Below are positions 1 through 5,605 of a DNA stretch of 7,608 bases, piece by piece. Under the pieces are notes generated by a model. That model made no database searches. It saw nothing but the letters and a program-made list of their open reading frames with translations, and had not been told where the DNA came from. The stretch is from Deltaproteobacteria bacterium (lineage in GTDB: Bacteria; Desulfobacterota; Binatia; UBA9968; CAXXLF01), in NCBI GenBank assembly GCA_022571535.1, contig JACZXR010000101.1, forward strand, positions 1-7,608, in the 5' to 3' direction. How positions within the stretch are numbered: the stretch's first letter is position 1; each line of letters begins with the position of its first letter. Both the position numbers and the translations under genes were made by a program.

Positions 1-1
1 A

Positions 2-146
2 AATTAGCCGCCGTGTCGAATATTCTTATATTCCCGGAATATTCCGTTTCTATCCTTTTTCTGGTGTTATCGAGGATAGCTTTGCCGCTTATATGAACGT
101 GAGATTCCTTCAGTTTCTGCCTGAACACTTCATCTTCAGGCGTTTT
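2..146 (-). other. Open frame continuing the broken ROK gene
   Basis: Directly after the point where the ROK frame fails, a second minus-strand frame is open for about 48 codons to the window edge. It includes the stretches VFRQKLKESHVHISGKAIL and RIETEYSGNIRIFDTAAN, which have balanced, protein-like composition. No ATG start or Shine-Dalgarno precedes it. Adding one A to the A5 run would join it in frame to the ROK N-terminus as ...LVEKTPEDEVF. However, the joined sequence does not show the asparagine-aspartate motif expected next in a ROK kinase, so it could instead be the next part of a divergent or fused protein. I do not recognise this segment. Confidence 0.35.
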
Positions 147-481
147 TCAACAAGTGTCCGCAGTGGATAAGGTCTCTTAACCTTTCCCCAAAGCGGTGGA
201 GCCGTGAGAATCTTACCACTCGAGTCAGTTGGTCCTGGAACCGCAATGCCGATATATTTCAGATTTCTATGCGGATGTGCTGATTTTAAATGCTCAGCCG
301 CCTCCAGAATGGATTCTAAAAGTTGCTCCTGCAACACGGGAGTGGAAGTTCCAGGCTGATTCACAACGGACGGCGAGGGCCTCCGGAGCACTGGTTTCAC
401 AAGGCGTTGTGAAGAAGTAAAAACTCCTGCCCGAAACGTCGTTCCCCCGATGTCGAAGACCAAACAATCAGGGTATCCCAT
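110..481 (-). pseudogene. ROK-family sugar kinase, N-terminal fragment, probably frameshifted
   Basis: The 123 residues resemble the N-terminal third of a ROK-family (glucokinase/fructokinase-like) ATP-dependent sugar kinase, normally about 300 residues. Residues 8-19 read LVFDIGGTTFRA, the ATP-phosphate-binding motif of this fold. Residues 77-96 contain GIAVPGPTDSSGKILTAPP, matching the family's 'G.a.PG.vd...G.i..ap' segment. A GAGG Shine-Dalgarno lies 7 bases before the ATG, supporting this start. The frame then stops early, before the usual asparagine-aspartate motif, the catalytic aspartate, the GGEiGH-like motif and the zinc cysteines. A different minus-strand frame is open from about position 146 to the window edge, so one missing A in the A5 run at 143-147 could explain the break. 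The sugar substrate cannot be predicted. Family assignment is good; whether this is decay, a sequencing error or a rearrangement is open. Confidence 0.6.
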
Positions 482-756
482 TCAGTATCCTCAAGGTTGC
501 TGCCATCAAGGCTTTCGCTCTTAGTAGTGCCGGACAAAGGCGCCTACCCCGGCCCACGACACTCAGCCGACTCGTTGAAATCGAGAAAGTGTTGTCACCC
601 CTGCAGGACGGCTATTCCTCTATTTTATCCATGCAAAGTTCCCGAGTCTTTCTAAAGAAGGCACACCAACAACCATTATCTATAAAGGCTAGAAAACCCC
701 ATGGGCAATTGGTTCGACTTCCCAACCAAAAACAACCAGAAAAACACCCCTAGCTG

Positions 757-1470
757 TCACACCGACCGCGCAGTCCCTGATCCAACTGACCCGGCACGTC
801 CCGCCGCAAGCAGTGTGGGCAAATCGTAATTCAGTAACTCACCGATCCGCTCGAGGGTTACGTCCGCTTGGGGATATTTTGACACCTCCACCGGGTCATG
901 CGCGTAGTGACCCTGCCGAGGAAAGACGGTCGTCACCCGCTTACCCCAGGCCTGTTTGACCGCCGTCAAGATGCGCAGCTTGTCGTCTACCAGGATGTAG
1001 TGCTCGGCCGGATAACGGCGCGCAACATCCTCAAGTTCGAGTTCCTTGTGAACATAGATAAGAACGTTCCTATCTACTGCCTCGAATAGCCCCGAGCACT
1101 CGACCTTACGGGGCTGGAAGACCACGTCGCCATCCGAGAGGATGGCGGTTGGCCCCCACTGCTTGCAGTGATCCACCACGTCGAGCGAATTTGGAAAGAG
1201 ACGGTTTGCGAAGGGATAGTTGACCAGGAAAGACGAGACGCTGAGAAGATGAGTATCACGAGGGTGCTCAACCCGGTAGCGCTGAAGCGCGCCCAGGTAA
1301 TCCGCATAGCCAAGCTCTATCCGAATATCCTCAAAGAGAGTCCAGTACCTTTGCTGACGATCGTGCCCAAACACCTGCTCGAGGTGGCGCATGAGGTCAG
1401 CAACGATACGATCGTTATCAAGGAGCGTGTTGTCCACGTCGAGCAGAACTACCACCTTGTTCCGGGCCAT
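757..1470 (-). CDS. HAD-superfamily hydrolase (phosphatase-like)
   Basis: This is a 237-residue cytosolic haloacid dehalogenase-superfamily enzyme with all four catalytic motifs. Motif I is LLDVDNTLLDND (residues 9-20) with nucleophile Asp11 and acid/base Asp13. Motif II is ILSDGD (110-115) with Ser112. The motif III lysine is probably Lys122 or Lys142. Motif IV is ILVDDK (159-164), where Asp162 and Asp163 bind magnesium. Residues 20-90 are helical and fit a C1-type cap. Length is normal for a phosphatase of this family, which forms a phospho-aspartate intermediate; the substrate cannot be told from sequence. The ATG is well supported by GGAGG 8 bases upstream. The last 20 residues are rich in Gly, Ala and Ser and look like a flexible tail. 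It is a single gene, separated by about 275 bases from the ROK fragment that follows on the same strand, so an operon is not evident. Confidence 0.88.
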   Translation of the reverse strand: MARNKVVVLLDVDNTLLDNDRIVADLMRHLEQVFGHDRQQRYWTLFEDIRIELGYADYLGALQRYRVEHPRDTHLLSVSSFLVNYPFANRLFPNSLDVVDHCKQWGPTAILSDGDVVFQPRKVECSGLFEAVDRNVLIYVHKELELEDVARRYPAEHYILVDDKLRILTAVKQAWGKRVTTVFPRQGHYAHDPVEVSKYPQADVTLERIGELLNYDLPTLLAAGRAGSVGSGTARSV

Positions 1471-1542
1471 GACGAGCTACCTCCTTTATCCTTCGATCTG
1501 GGCGTGAGGTTTGATCGACGCTGATAACAAAAAGCGCCATCT

Positions 1543-1571
1543 TTGTCTAGATCCAACCCCTTTAGTATAAT
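1543..1571 (+). promoter_or_regulatory. Predicted sigma-70-type promoter, plus strand
   Basis: A TTGTCT -35 box (4 of 6 consensus), a 17-base spacer and a perfect TATAAT -10 box predict transcription starting near 1578 and running rightwards. No convincing plus-strand gene follows. The transcript would cover the palindrome cluster at 1676-1809 and then run antisense to vapC. It points away from the HAD gene, which reads leftwards. Confidence 0.45.
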
Positions 1572-1675
1572 CTACAACCGGTAAGTAGCCTCTGCCAACC
1601 TTTACATCGAAAGGGGCGCCTCAAAGGAAGAGCCCGAACGAGAATTTCTCCTGTGTCTGCAATAATCAAGTTATA

Positions 1676-1705
1676 TCGACCACGGGGTTTGAACCCCGTG
1701 GTCGA
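1676..1705. repeat. Perfect palindrome, hairpin 1
   Basis: Two perfect 14-base arms around a 2-base centre (physically a 13-bp stem closing a TTGA loop). The arm contains CGACCACGGGGTT and its complement. There is no T-run on either side, so it is not a typical intrinsic terminator. It is the first of three neighbouring GC-rich palindromes sharing a CCRCGGGG core. Confidence 0.85.
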
Positions 1706-1730
1706 CCAAAGGGAAGAGCTACAGCTTCTC

Positions 1731-1766
1731 CCCCCTGTGGAGTAATGGACCGCGACTCCACGGGGG
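1731..1766. repeat. Inverted repeat, hairpin 2
   Basis: The left arm CCCCCTGTGGAGT (1731-1743) pairs with ACTCCACGGGGG (1755-1766) over 12 bp with one bulged T; the loop is 11 bases. The right arm repeats the CCACGGGG core of hairpin 1. A weaker hairpin (GGGAAG...CTTCTCCC, about 1709-1732) sits just before it. Confidence 0.75.
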
Positions 1767-1785
1767 AACCCCCATCGGTTTTGTG

Positions 1786-1809
1786 CCCGCGGTAAGCCGC
1801 GGGGTTACC
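1786..1809. repeat. Inverted repeat, hairpin 3
   Basis: CCCGCGG, a TAAG loop and CCGCGGG form a perfect 7-bp GC-only stem at 1786-1803. An alternative outer pairing GGTAA/TTACC spans 1791-1809. The CCGCGGGG core resembles hairpins 1 and 2, so the three look like diverged members of one small repeat family. No gene lies between them. Confidence 0.7.
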
Positions 1810-1826
1810 CAATAATCTAACCTGCT

Positions 1827-1974
1827 CTAAACACCTAATTCGGACAGCATGTCTCCAAACTCCTTACGATAGGGATGCCAGCTCTTCCCATGGGTGACCT
1901 TAAATTCCGGACGAAGCGCGAACGTCGGGGGCTTCTCCCTTTTACATGTGCGTTTGAAATTTGTCGCGAGGCCG
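1827..1974 (-). other. Possible short open frame or gene tail downstream of vapC
   Basis: A minus-strand frame ending in TAG at 1827-1829 reads ...FALRPEFKV, then THGKSWHPYRKEFGDMLSEL, then GV. Its composition is protein-like, and the frame stays open leftwards from inside the end of vapC in a different frame. There is no ATG and no Shine-Dalgarno; the only possible starts are internal and unsupported. It may be the tail of a decayed third gene in the vapBC unit, or chance. I do not recognise the family. Confidence 0.22.
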
Positions 1975-2409
1975 TCAGGCGACGGGATCGACCGGGTCCA
2001 CAAAAGGGAAACGGTGAAAGTCGGTGTCCCGTGTGTAGATTCTCTTGATGCCGTGCTCGCGCATCAGGACTGCAGTCTGTGCATCGTGCATCAGATTGCC
2101 GCTCAGATGGGGAACATCTTTGATCACTTCGGCGGCAACAGCAGCGTGCCGCTCAGTCGCGGTCAGGATGCCGAAACCGGGTGAGGCCAGGACGGCCTCC
2201 ACGAAGCTCCACGCCTGTGCGGCTGACCACGGCGTGCGGAAGACTCGTGGGTGTGTGCTAACGCGGAGAAATTCGTAGAAGATCCCCCATGTCGTGAACC
2301 AGGCTGAGACTTGACGTCGCCATTCTTGGAGAAGATCGTAGCAGCAAGCATGAAAGGCCGAGTCCTCATCTGCTGCATAGATCAGGACATTTGTGTCCAC
2401 GACGAACAC
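1975..2409 (-). CDS. vapC: VapC-family PIN-domain toxin (ribonuclease)
   Basis: This 144-residue protein is a PIN-domain ribonuclease of the VapC type, the toxin half of a type II toxin-antitoxin pair. Members cut specific RNAs, often tRNA or rRNA, and are held inactive by VapB. The magnesium-binding acidic residues are in place: Asp5 in VVDTNVLIYAAD, Glu46 in FYEFLRVSTHP, Asp109 in LMHDAQTAVL, and Asp128/Asp130 in TRDTDFHRF. Length is normal for the family. The start is GTG, sharing its first G with the last base of the vapB TAG stop. GGAGGG lies 6 bases upstream inside the end of vapB. This arrangement indicates translational coupling, so the toxin is made only as the antitoxin is finished. 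The gene looks intact and should be active. RNA target unknown. Confidence 0.9.
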   Translation of the reverse strand: MFVVDTNVLIYAADEDSAFHACCYDLLQEWRRQVSAWFTTWGIFYEFLRVSTHPRVFRTPWSAAQAWSFVEAVLASPGFGILTATERHAAVAAEVIKDVPHLSGNLMHDAQTAVLMREHGIKRIYTRDTDFHRFPFVDPVDPVA

Positions 2410-2636
2410 TAGCGACCCTCCATGGCCTGGTAGAGTGCGTCACGGTCGGCAACGTCGACTAGGTGCCCTCCACTTTTGAAAGTCGGGAGAGGTGGGAGCT
2501 CATGTTGGCTCTTTTCGGACCTTAGCAATAGGCGAAGAGCAGACTCCACAAGCTGCGACATGGTACGCCCCTGCTTAGCGGCCTCTCGCTTGAGAGCTGC
2601 CATAACAGAATTATCAATATTTAGGGTTGTTTTCAT
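2409..2636 (-). CDS. vapB: VapB-type ribbon-helix-helix antitoxin
   Basis: This 75-residue antitoxin precedes vapC and overlaps it by one base. Residues 1-8 (MKTTLNID) form the DNA-binding strand. Residues 9-22 and 25-38 (helices around the QGRT turn, then MSQLVESALRLLL) complete a ribbon-helix-helix dimerisation and operator-binding domain. The C-terminal part (about 46-75, with LPPLPTFKSGGHLVDVADRD) matches the flexible toxin-binding tail of VapB proteins. Longer starts exist upstream (ATG at 2646-2648, TTG at 2670-2672), but both lie inside the predicted promoter boxes. I therefore chose the ATG at 2634-2636, which begins exactly where the ribbon-helix-helix fold begins. It has no Shine-Dalgarno; the promoter position predicts a leaderless message. 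The protein should also repress its own promoter together with VapC. Confidence 0.85.
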   Translation of the reverse strand: MKTTLNIDNSVMAALKREAAKQGRTMSQLVESALRLLLRSEKSQHELPPLPTFKSGGHLVDVADRDALYQAMEGR

Positions 2637-2643
2637 ATGGCTA

Positions 2644-2672
2644 AACATACTTAAAGTATGGTTATATGTCAA
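2644..2672 (-). promoter_or_regulatory. vapBC promoter
   Basis: On the minus strand TTGACA (2672-2667, full consensus), a 17-base spacer and TATGTT (2649-2644, 4 of 6 consensus) form a strong promoter. Only 7 bases separate the -10 box from the vapB ATG, so transcription should start at or within a base or two of the A of the start codon, giving a leaderless mRNA. Confidence 0.7.
2646..2660. promoter_or_regulatory. Palindromic operator candidate for VapBC
   Basis: CATACTT-A-AAGTATG is a 15-base palindrome with 7-base arms that overlaps the -10 box of vapBC. A second inverted pair, GGTTATA (2660-2666) and TATAACC (2683-2689), brackets the -35 box. A third, TTATATG (2662-2668) and CATATAA (2693-2699), overlaps it. 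VapB dimers usually bind such palindromes to autorepress, so this cluster is the likely operator. Confidence 0.6.
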
Positions 2673-2689
2673 TATCTAGAGGTATAACC

Positions 2690-3163
2690 TTACATATAAG
2701 CCAGGAGGTGGGCATGCAATCCAAAATTTACCGGTCTTCAACCAAAGGAGCTGAAAGAAATTAAGCTTGTGTAATCATACGGACATGTGGGGTCTGAATA
2801 ACGACTCTTTAACCTTCTTGCTCTACTCCTGTAAATAGCAACTTTGATGTGATGGTCCGCATGCGCCCTTTCCCGCATTGAGCTATGCCCGAGGCTCAAC
2901 ACTGGTCGCAGGCCTTTTCCATTCCATACTTCAACTCTTTGACCTTTGGACTCGTAGACATTTCGACTTCATTACAGAAGGGCACCTATGCCTATGAAAT
3001 GAACCAATGGTTCGCGATACCATTTCATGGATCCTCACCTCTTTTCTTTGAATCTCATGTTCCCTGCTATCCTGTCGTCGCCCTGGCCTCTATTATCTAG
3101 GGATGGGGTCAAGTCGCTTAATGTCCAAAATTGGTTGAACACAATCCACCATATTCAAACTAC
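2690..3163. other. Gene-poor stretch between vapBC and insertion element A
   Basis: No intact gene is supported here. Two plus-strand frames of 71 codons (2885-3100 and 3027-3242) lack Shine-Dalgarno sites and recognisable motifs; the second runs into the end repeat of element A. On the minus strand there is a likely remnant of a peptidyl-prolyl isomerase gene start (2896-3028). The last 42 bases (3122-3163, beginning TGTCCAAAATTGG) resemble an IS21-type end and may be a leftover of a second element. The stretch reads as decayed DNA. Confidence 0.5.
2896..3028 (-). pseudogene. Remnant of a peptidyl-prolyl isomerase-like gene start
   Basis: A minus-strand ATG at 3026-3028, preceded by GAGGTGAGG, opens a frame reading MKWYREPLVHFIGIGALL before a stop at 2972-2974. 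The pattern 'REPL.HF...GALLF' is, from memory, the typical membrane-anchor start of a family of PpiC-type peptidyl-prolyl cis-trans isomerases. The adjacent frame continues with FCNEVEMSTSPKVKELKYGM and stops at 2896-2898. If this origin is right, the gene has suffered a frameshift and lost its catalytic domain, and only an N-terminal scar remains. The match is short, so chance cannot be excluded. Confidence 0.4.
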
Positions 3164-3240
3164 TGCTCGATTTCAACGAAGGGACCCACCCCTTTTCAAT
3201 TTAGGGTACCACCCAGATCGGAGTGAAGCGACGAGACGAT
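3164..3240. repeat. Left end of element A with tandem repeats
   Basis: The tip TGCTCGATTTCAACG is followed by AAGGGACCCACC (to 3190), then a diverged second copy CCTTTTCAATTTAGGGTACC (3191-3210). Further in, CGGAG...GCGACGAGACGAT (3224-3240) matches the inner part of the right end in inverted orientation. The istB stop codon lies about 30 bases inward. Confidence 0.85.
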
Positions 3241-3270
3241 AGTCTAATTACAATAAGCCTCCATAATATT

Positions 3271-4017
3271 TCAATCCCTATCTTTTTTCTTCAGTATTTC
3301 TCGATAAGATCGGTCTCCTTTCAGTGTGATTTTCTGGCATGGGTGGATCAACCGATCCACGATGGCCTCAGCGATCACCGGATCTTCAAACAGTTTGAGC
3401 CACCCCTGAGGCTCGACCTGGGAAGTGACGATGATGGGAGCCTTGTGGTAGCGCTCTTCGAGGATGTCCACGAGGGAAGTGGCTTCTTCGTGGGTGTAGT
3501 TTCTTAGCCCCAAGTCATCAAGGATCAAGACCTTGGCCTTAATGAGACTTCGAATATAGTTGAGGTAACGACCGGCAGCCTTGGCGGCCTGGATTTCCTC
3601 GAACAGGAAATTGACCGAAAAGAATACCGTGGCATGGCCCTCCTGGCACAGTCGTCTGCCGAGGGCGATGGCCAAGAAGCTCTTGCCCAAACCGGTCTTA
3701 CCGACCACCAGAAGATTCTCCTGGTTATGGAAGAAGCTAAGCTGAGCGAGTTCGGAGATTTTGGCCTTGGGAATATCTTTGTGGAAGGAGTAGTCCCAGT
3801 CCTCGAGGTCGGCACGGAAGCGGAAGCGAGCCTTGGTGCTCAGAGCTTTAGCGGTTCGGTCTTTGCGCGAGAGCAGTTCATCCTCGAGAAGGAGGCGGAG
3901 AAACTCCAGGGGGTGGAGCTGTTGGGACAAAGCCTCCTGAGCTCTTCGGTCACCGGCTTCGTGAATGCCAAAGAGGCGCATCTGATGGGCCAGGTTTTTA
4001 ACTTGATCGAGTATCAT
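3271..4017 (-). CDS. istB: IstB ATPase, transposition helper of element A
   Basis: This 248-residue AAA+ ATPase is the IS21 helper protein. IstB binds DNA, forms ATP-dependent assemblies and delivers target DNA to the IstA transposase; it is related to DnaC. Walker A is VGKTGLGKS (105-113), Walker B is VLILDDLG (163-170) and the sensor-like strand is IIVTSQ (195-200). The family C-terminal signature DRLIHPCQKITLKGDRSYR spans 221-239. The N-terminal 60 residues are the usual helical region. Length is normal and nothing is missing. The ATG has GGAGG 9 bases upstream. It lies downstream of istA on the same strand and is presumably co-transcribed. If the IstA tail in the +1 frame is real, the istA stop is only 15 bases before this start. 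The ATG also overlaps the stop of a 38-codon ORF. Confidence 0.93.
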   Translation of the reverse strand: MILDQVKNLAHQMRLFGIHEAGDRRAQEALSQQLHPLEFLRLLLEDELLSRKDRTAKALSTKARFRFRADLEDWDYSFHKDIPKAKISELAQLSFFHNQENLLVVGKTGLGKSFLAIALGRRLCQEGHATVFFSVNFLFEEIQAAKAAGRYLNYIRSLIKAKVLILDDLGLRNYTHEEATSLVDILEERYHKAPIIVTSQVEPQGWLKLFEDPVIAEAIVDRLIHPCQKITLKGDRSYREILKKKDRD

Positions 4018-4130
4018 GACAATAGACCTCCGTTAAGAGTCGATGGGGGGGTAGCCCAGGTATAGGCCGCCGCGAGAACGTGGCTTATAGGCGAGATACG
4101 GCACTCGTTTTTTCTCCCTAAAGCTGTCAT
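4014..4130 (-). CDS. Small 38-codon ORF bridging istA and istB (uncertain)
   Basis: This short frame starts at an ATG whose ATGA overlaps the istA stop and ends at a TGA that overlaps the istB start, again as ATGA. GAGGAGG lies 4 bases before its ATG, inside the last istA codons. It starts MTALGRKNECR and has no recognised domain. One reading is a translational relay that carries ribosomes from istA to istB. The competing reading, which I slightly favour, is that this region really encodes the C-terminus of IstA in another frame (4033-4128), making this ORF a by-product. Its codons AGA AAA AAC form an A-AAA-AAC slippery heptamer in phase. Confidence 0.3.
   Translation of the reverse strand: MTALGRKNECRISPISHVLAAAYTWATPPSTLNGGLLS
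4033..4128 (-). other. Probable C-terminal tail of IstA in the +1 frame
   Basis: Skipping one base at the istA TGA opens a 31-codon frame reading DSFREKKRVPYLAYKPR, then SRGGLYLGYPPIDS, and ending in TAA at 4033-4035. The tail is protein-like, and its RGGLYLGY recalls the RGGQYYH that ends the IstA of element B. Its TAA is followed at once by the istB Shine-Dalgarno and, 15 bases on, the istB ATG, which is ordinary operon spacing. Upstream of the shift this frame is Ser/Thr-rich and plainly non-coding. Either istA carries a recent one-base frameshift near 4127-4145, or the junction is recoded: GAGGAGGTC CGA TGA C loosely resembles the +1 frameshift site of prfB. Confidence 0.5.
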
Positions 4131-5605
4131 CGGACCTCCTCGTCGTTTTGAGAAGCCATTTGGTGGAGGTGCAACGAGTCGGGCTGTCTGTGAGGAGAGA
4201 CCATGTGAGGCTTGTAACCGTGGGCAATGAAGAACAGAGCACAGTCTTTGATATAAGCCAGCCTGGTTTTTCTGAAGGTCAGCGCCCTGTGGCAGGCATG
4301 GTCGAGGGCCTTGGGGGTTATGGGATAGGTCTTGCCCAGGCGTAGGATCCCCTGCACTCGCCTGAGGTGACGCAGGGGATGTTGTCCTGAGAGAAGCTCC
4401 TCGACTAACTTCTCTACATGGGGGCCGAGCCTTTGGGCTTGGTCTTTGCCATGACGGACTTCAAAGCGAGCCACACTGAGTTTGGCCTCAGGATAATGGG
4501 AGTCGAAAGTGGAGAATTTACCGATGCCCTTCGCTCTCACATGGACGGCCACCGGTTGGCTATCTTCGTTGAAGACCTCGATGAGCTTCTCTGTCATGCG
4601 CACCCGGACTTTCTGGCCCACATAGACAAAGGGGACCGAGTAGAAGTTCTTCTCTACTTGAATGTGACAATCTGGATGGACCTTGGCCGAACGCCACTCG
4701 TTGAGCTCGAAACGACAGGAAGGTAGATCTCTTAAACCCTCCTTTTCCCCCTCAAAACGCTGTGCACGGCTGATGCCGTAGTCTTTCATCACGGCGTGGT
4801 TCAAGCGCCCGAGATAGTGGCGAAAGGCAGTATTGAGATCTGAGAGGGAATAAAAGGTCCGGTTACGGACTTCCTGGAAGAAATCTCGCTGGATCACTCC
4901 GATGTTCGATTCCCCCGAGCCTTTGTCGCGGGCCTTGTAAGGCCTGGCCGGTAGTACTGCAAAGCCCATGTGATTGGCAAAATCACAGTATGTGGGATTC
5001 ACATCGGGGTCATACAGATGAGCCCGATGCACGCCGCTTTTGAGATTATCGACCACCACATACGGCGTAACCCCGCCAAAATAGACGAACATTCGTTCCT
5101 GGACACCGATGAAGGTGGGAAGCTTCTGGTCCAAGACGAACTCACCGAAGGTATACGAACTGAAAGGCAAAACCCCTAAGAAGAACTGGCTTAAAGTCGT
5201 CTTCCCTGTTGCGCGATCGGTAATCGGCAGGCCATCACAAAAGTCGATCTGGGTCTTCTCCCCAGGCTTGTGATGGAGTCGAATGGTAACTTCTGAGGGT
5301 GACGCTTGACGGGGGACCTGGTCCCGAAAAACCCGCCAGAAGCTTAAATAAGTAACCTCCGGGGCCACCTCCCGGTGGATCTGCTTGATCGTGGCCCCCT
5401 TGCCATACACTTCCTTGCGGACATATTCCCAGTCTACCGCCTCAGTCCATTGTGCGGGATCGGTGGACTCTAAGACCCCTAAGATCCTGCGAATGGTCTT
5501 GCGCGAGACCCGCAGAGCCCGGGCAATGCCACGAAGGGAATAACCCTGCTCGGACATCTTCCTGATTTGTGCTTGCATACGAACGCTTGTCCTTTCTTTG
5601 GCCAT
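4127..5605 (-). CDS. istA: IstA transposase of element A
   Basis: This is a 492-residue DDE transposase of the IS21 family; with IstB it cuts and joins the element ends. Residues 21-42 (GYSLRGIARALRVSRKTIRR) are a helix-turn-helix for end binding. The RNase H-like catalytic core has Asp121 (TQIDFCDG), Asp186 (VVVDNLKSGV) and Glu232 (DKGSGESN). Residues about 300-360 (HIQVEKNFYSVPF onwards) are the family's C-terminal beta region. The ATG has GGAGGA 8 bases upstream, but this Shine-Dalgarno is the loop of a strong hairpin that also pairs the start codon, so translation is probably restrained. The frame ends at TGA, yet a plausible 31-residue tail continues in the +1 frame, so the true product may be 523 residues. 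It differs clearly from the IstA of element B; the two belong to different IS21 subgroups. Confidence 0.93.
   Translation of the reverse strand: MAKERTSVRMQAQIRKMSEQGYSLRGIARALRVSRKTIRRILGVLESTDPAQWTEAVDWEYVRKEVYGKGATIKQIHREVAPEVTYLSFWRVFRDQVPRQASPSEVTIRLHHKPGEKTQIDFCDGLPITDRATGKTTLSQFFLGVLPFSSYTFGEFVLDQKLPTFIGVQERMFVYFGGVTPYVVVDNLKSGVHRAHLYDPDVNPTYCDFANHMGFAVLPARPYKARDKGSGESNIGVIQRDFFQEVRNRTFYSLSDLNTAFRHYLGRLNHAVMKDYGISRAQRFEGEKEGLRDLPSCRFELNEWRSAKVHPDCHIQVEKNFYSVPFVYVGQKVRVRMTEKLIEVFNEDSQPVAVHVRAKGIGKFSTFDSHYPEAKLSVARFEVRHGKDQAQRLGPHVEKLVEELLSGQHPLRHLRRVQGILRLGKTYPITPKALDHACHRALTFRKTRLAYIKDCALFFIAHGYKPHMVSPHRQPDSLHLHQMASQNDEEVR

Noticed and set aside
482..620. Possible tail of an upstream gene overlapping the ROK start on the minus strand
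   Set aside because: The frame ending at the ROK start is arginine-rich (VVGRGRRLCPALLRAKAL), short and has no start; it looks like chance.
709..729. Hairpin TTGGTT/AACCAA after the HAD gene as an intrinsic terminator
   Set aside because: The stem is only 6 bp and AT-rich, and no T-run follows in the direction of HAD transcription.
1168..1524. 118-codon plus-strand frame opposite the HAD gene
   Set aside because: It is the antisense shadow of a gene with full HAD catalytic motifs and a good Shine-Dalgarno; it has no recognisable domain of its own.
1676..1809. CRISPR array or terminator cluster
   Set aside because: The three units are palindromes of differing sequence and spacing with no regular spacers, and none is followed by a T-run.
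2637..2672. Longer vapB start at TTG 2670-2672 or ATG 2646-2648
   Set aside because: Both fall within the predicted -35 and -10 boxes, so they would not be in the mRNA, and the ribbon-helix-helix fold begins at the ATG at 2634-2636.
2885..3100. 71-codon plus-strand frame between vapBC and element A
   Set aside because: No ribosome-binding site and no recognisable motif; the opposite strand offers a better explanation as a decayed gene start.
3634..4065. 143-codon plus-strand frame opposite istB of element A
   Set aside because: Shadow of istB, whose Walker A and B motifs and C-terminal signature are intact.
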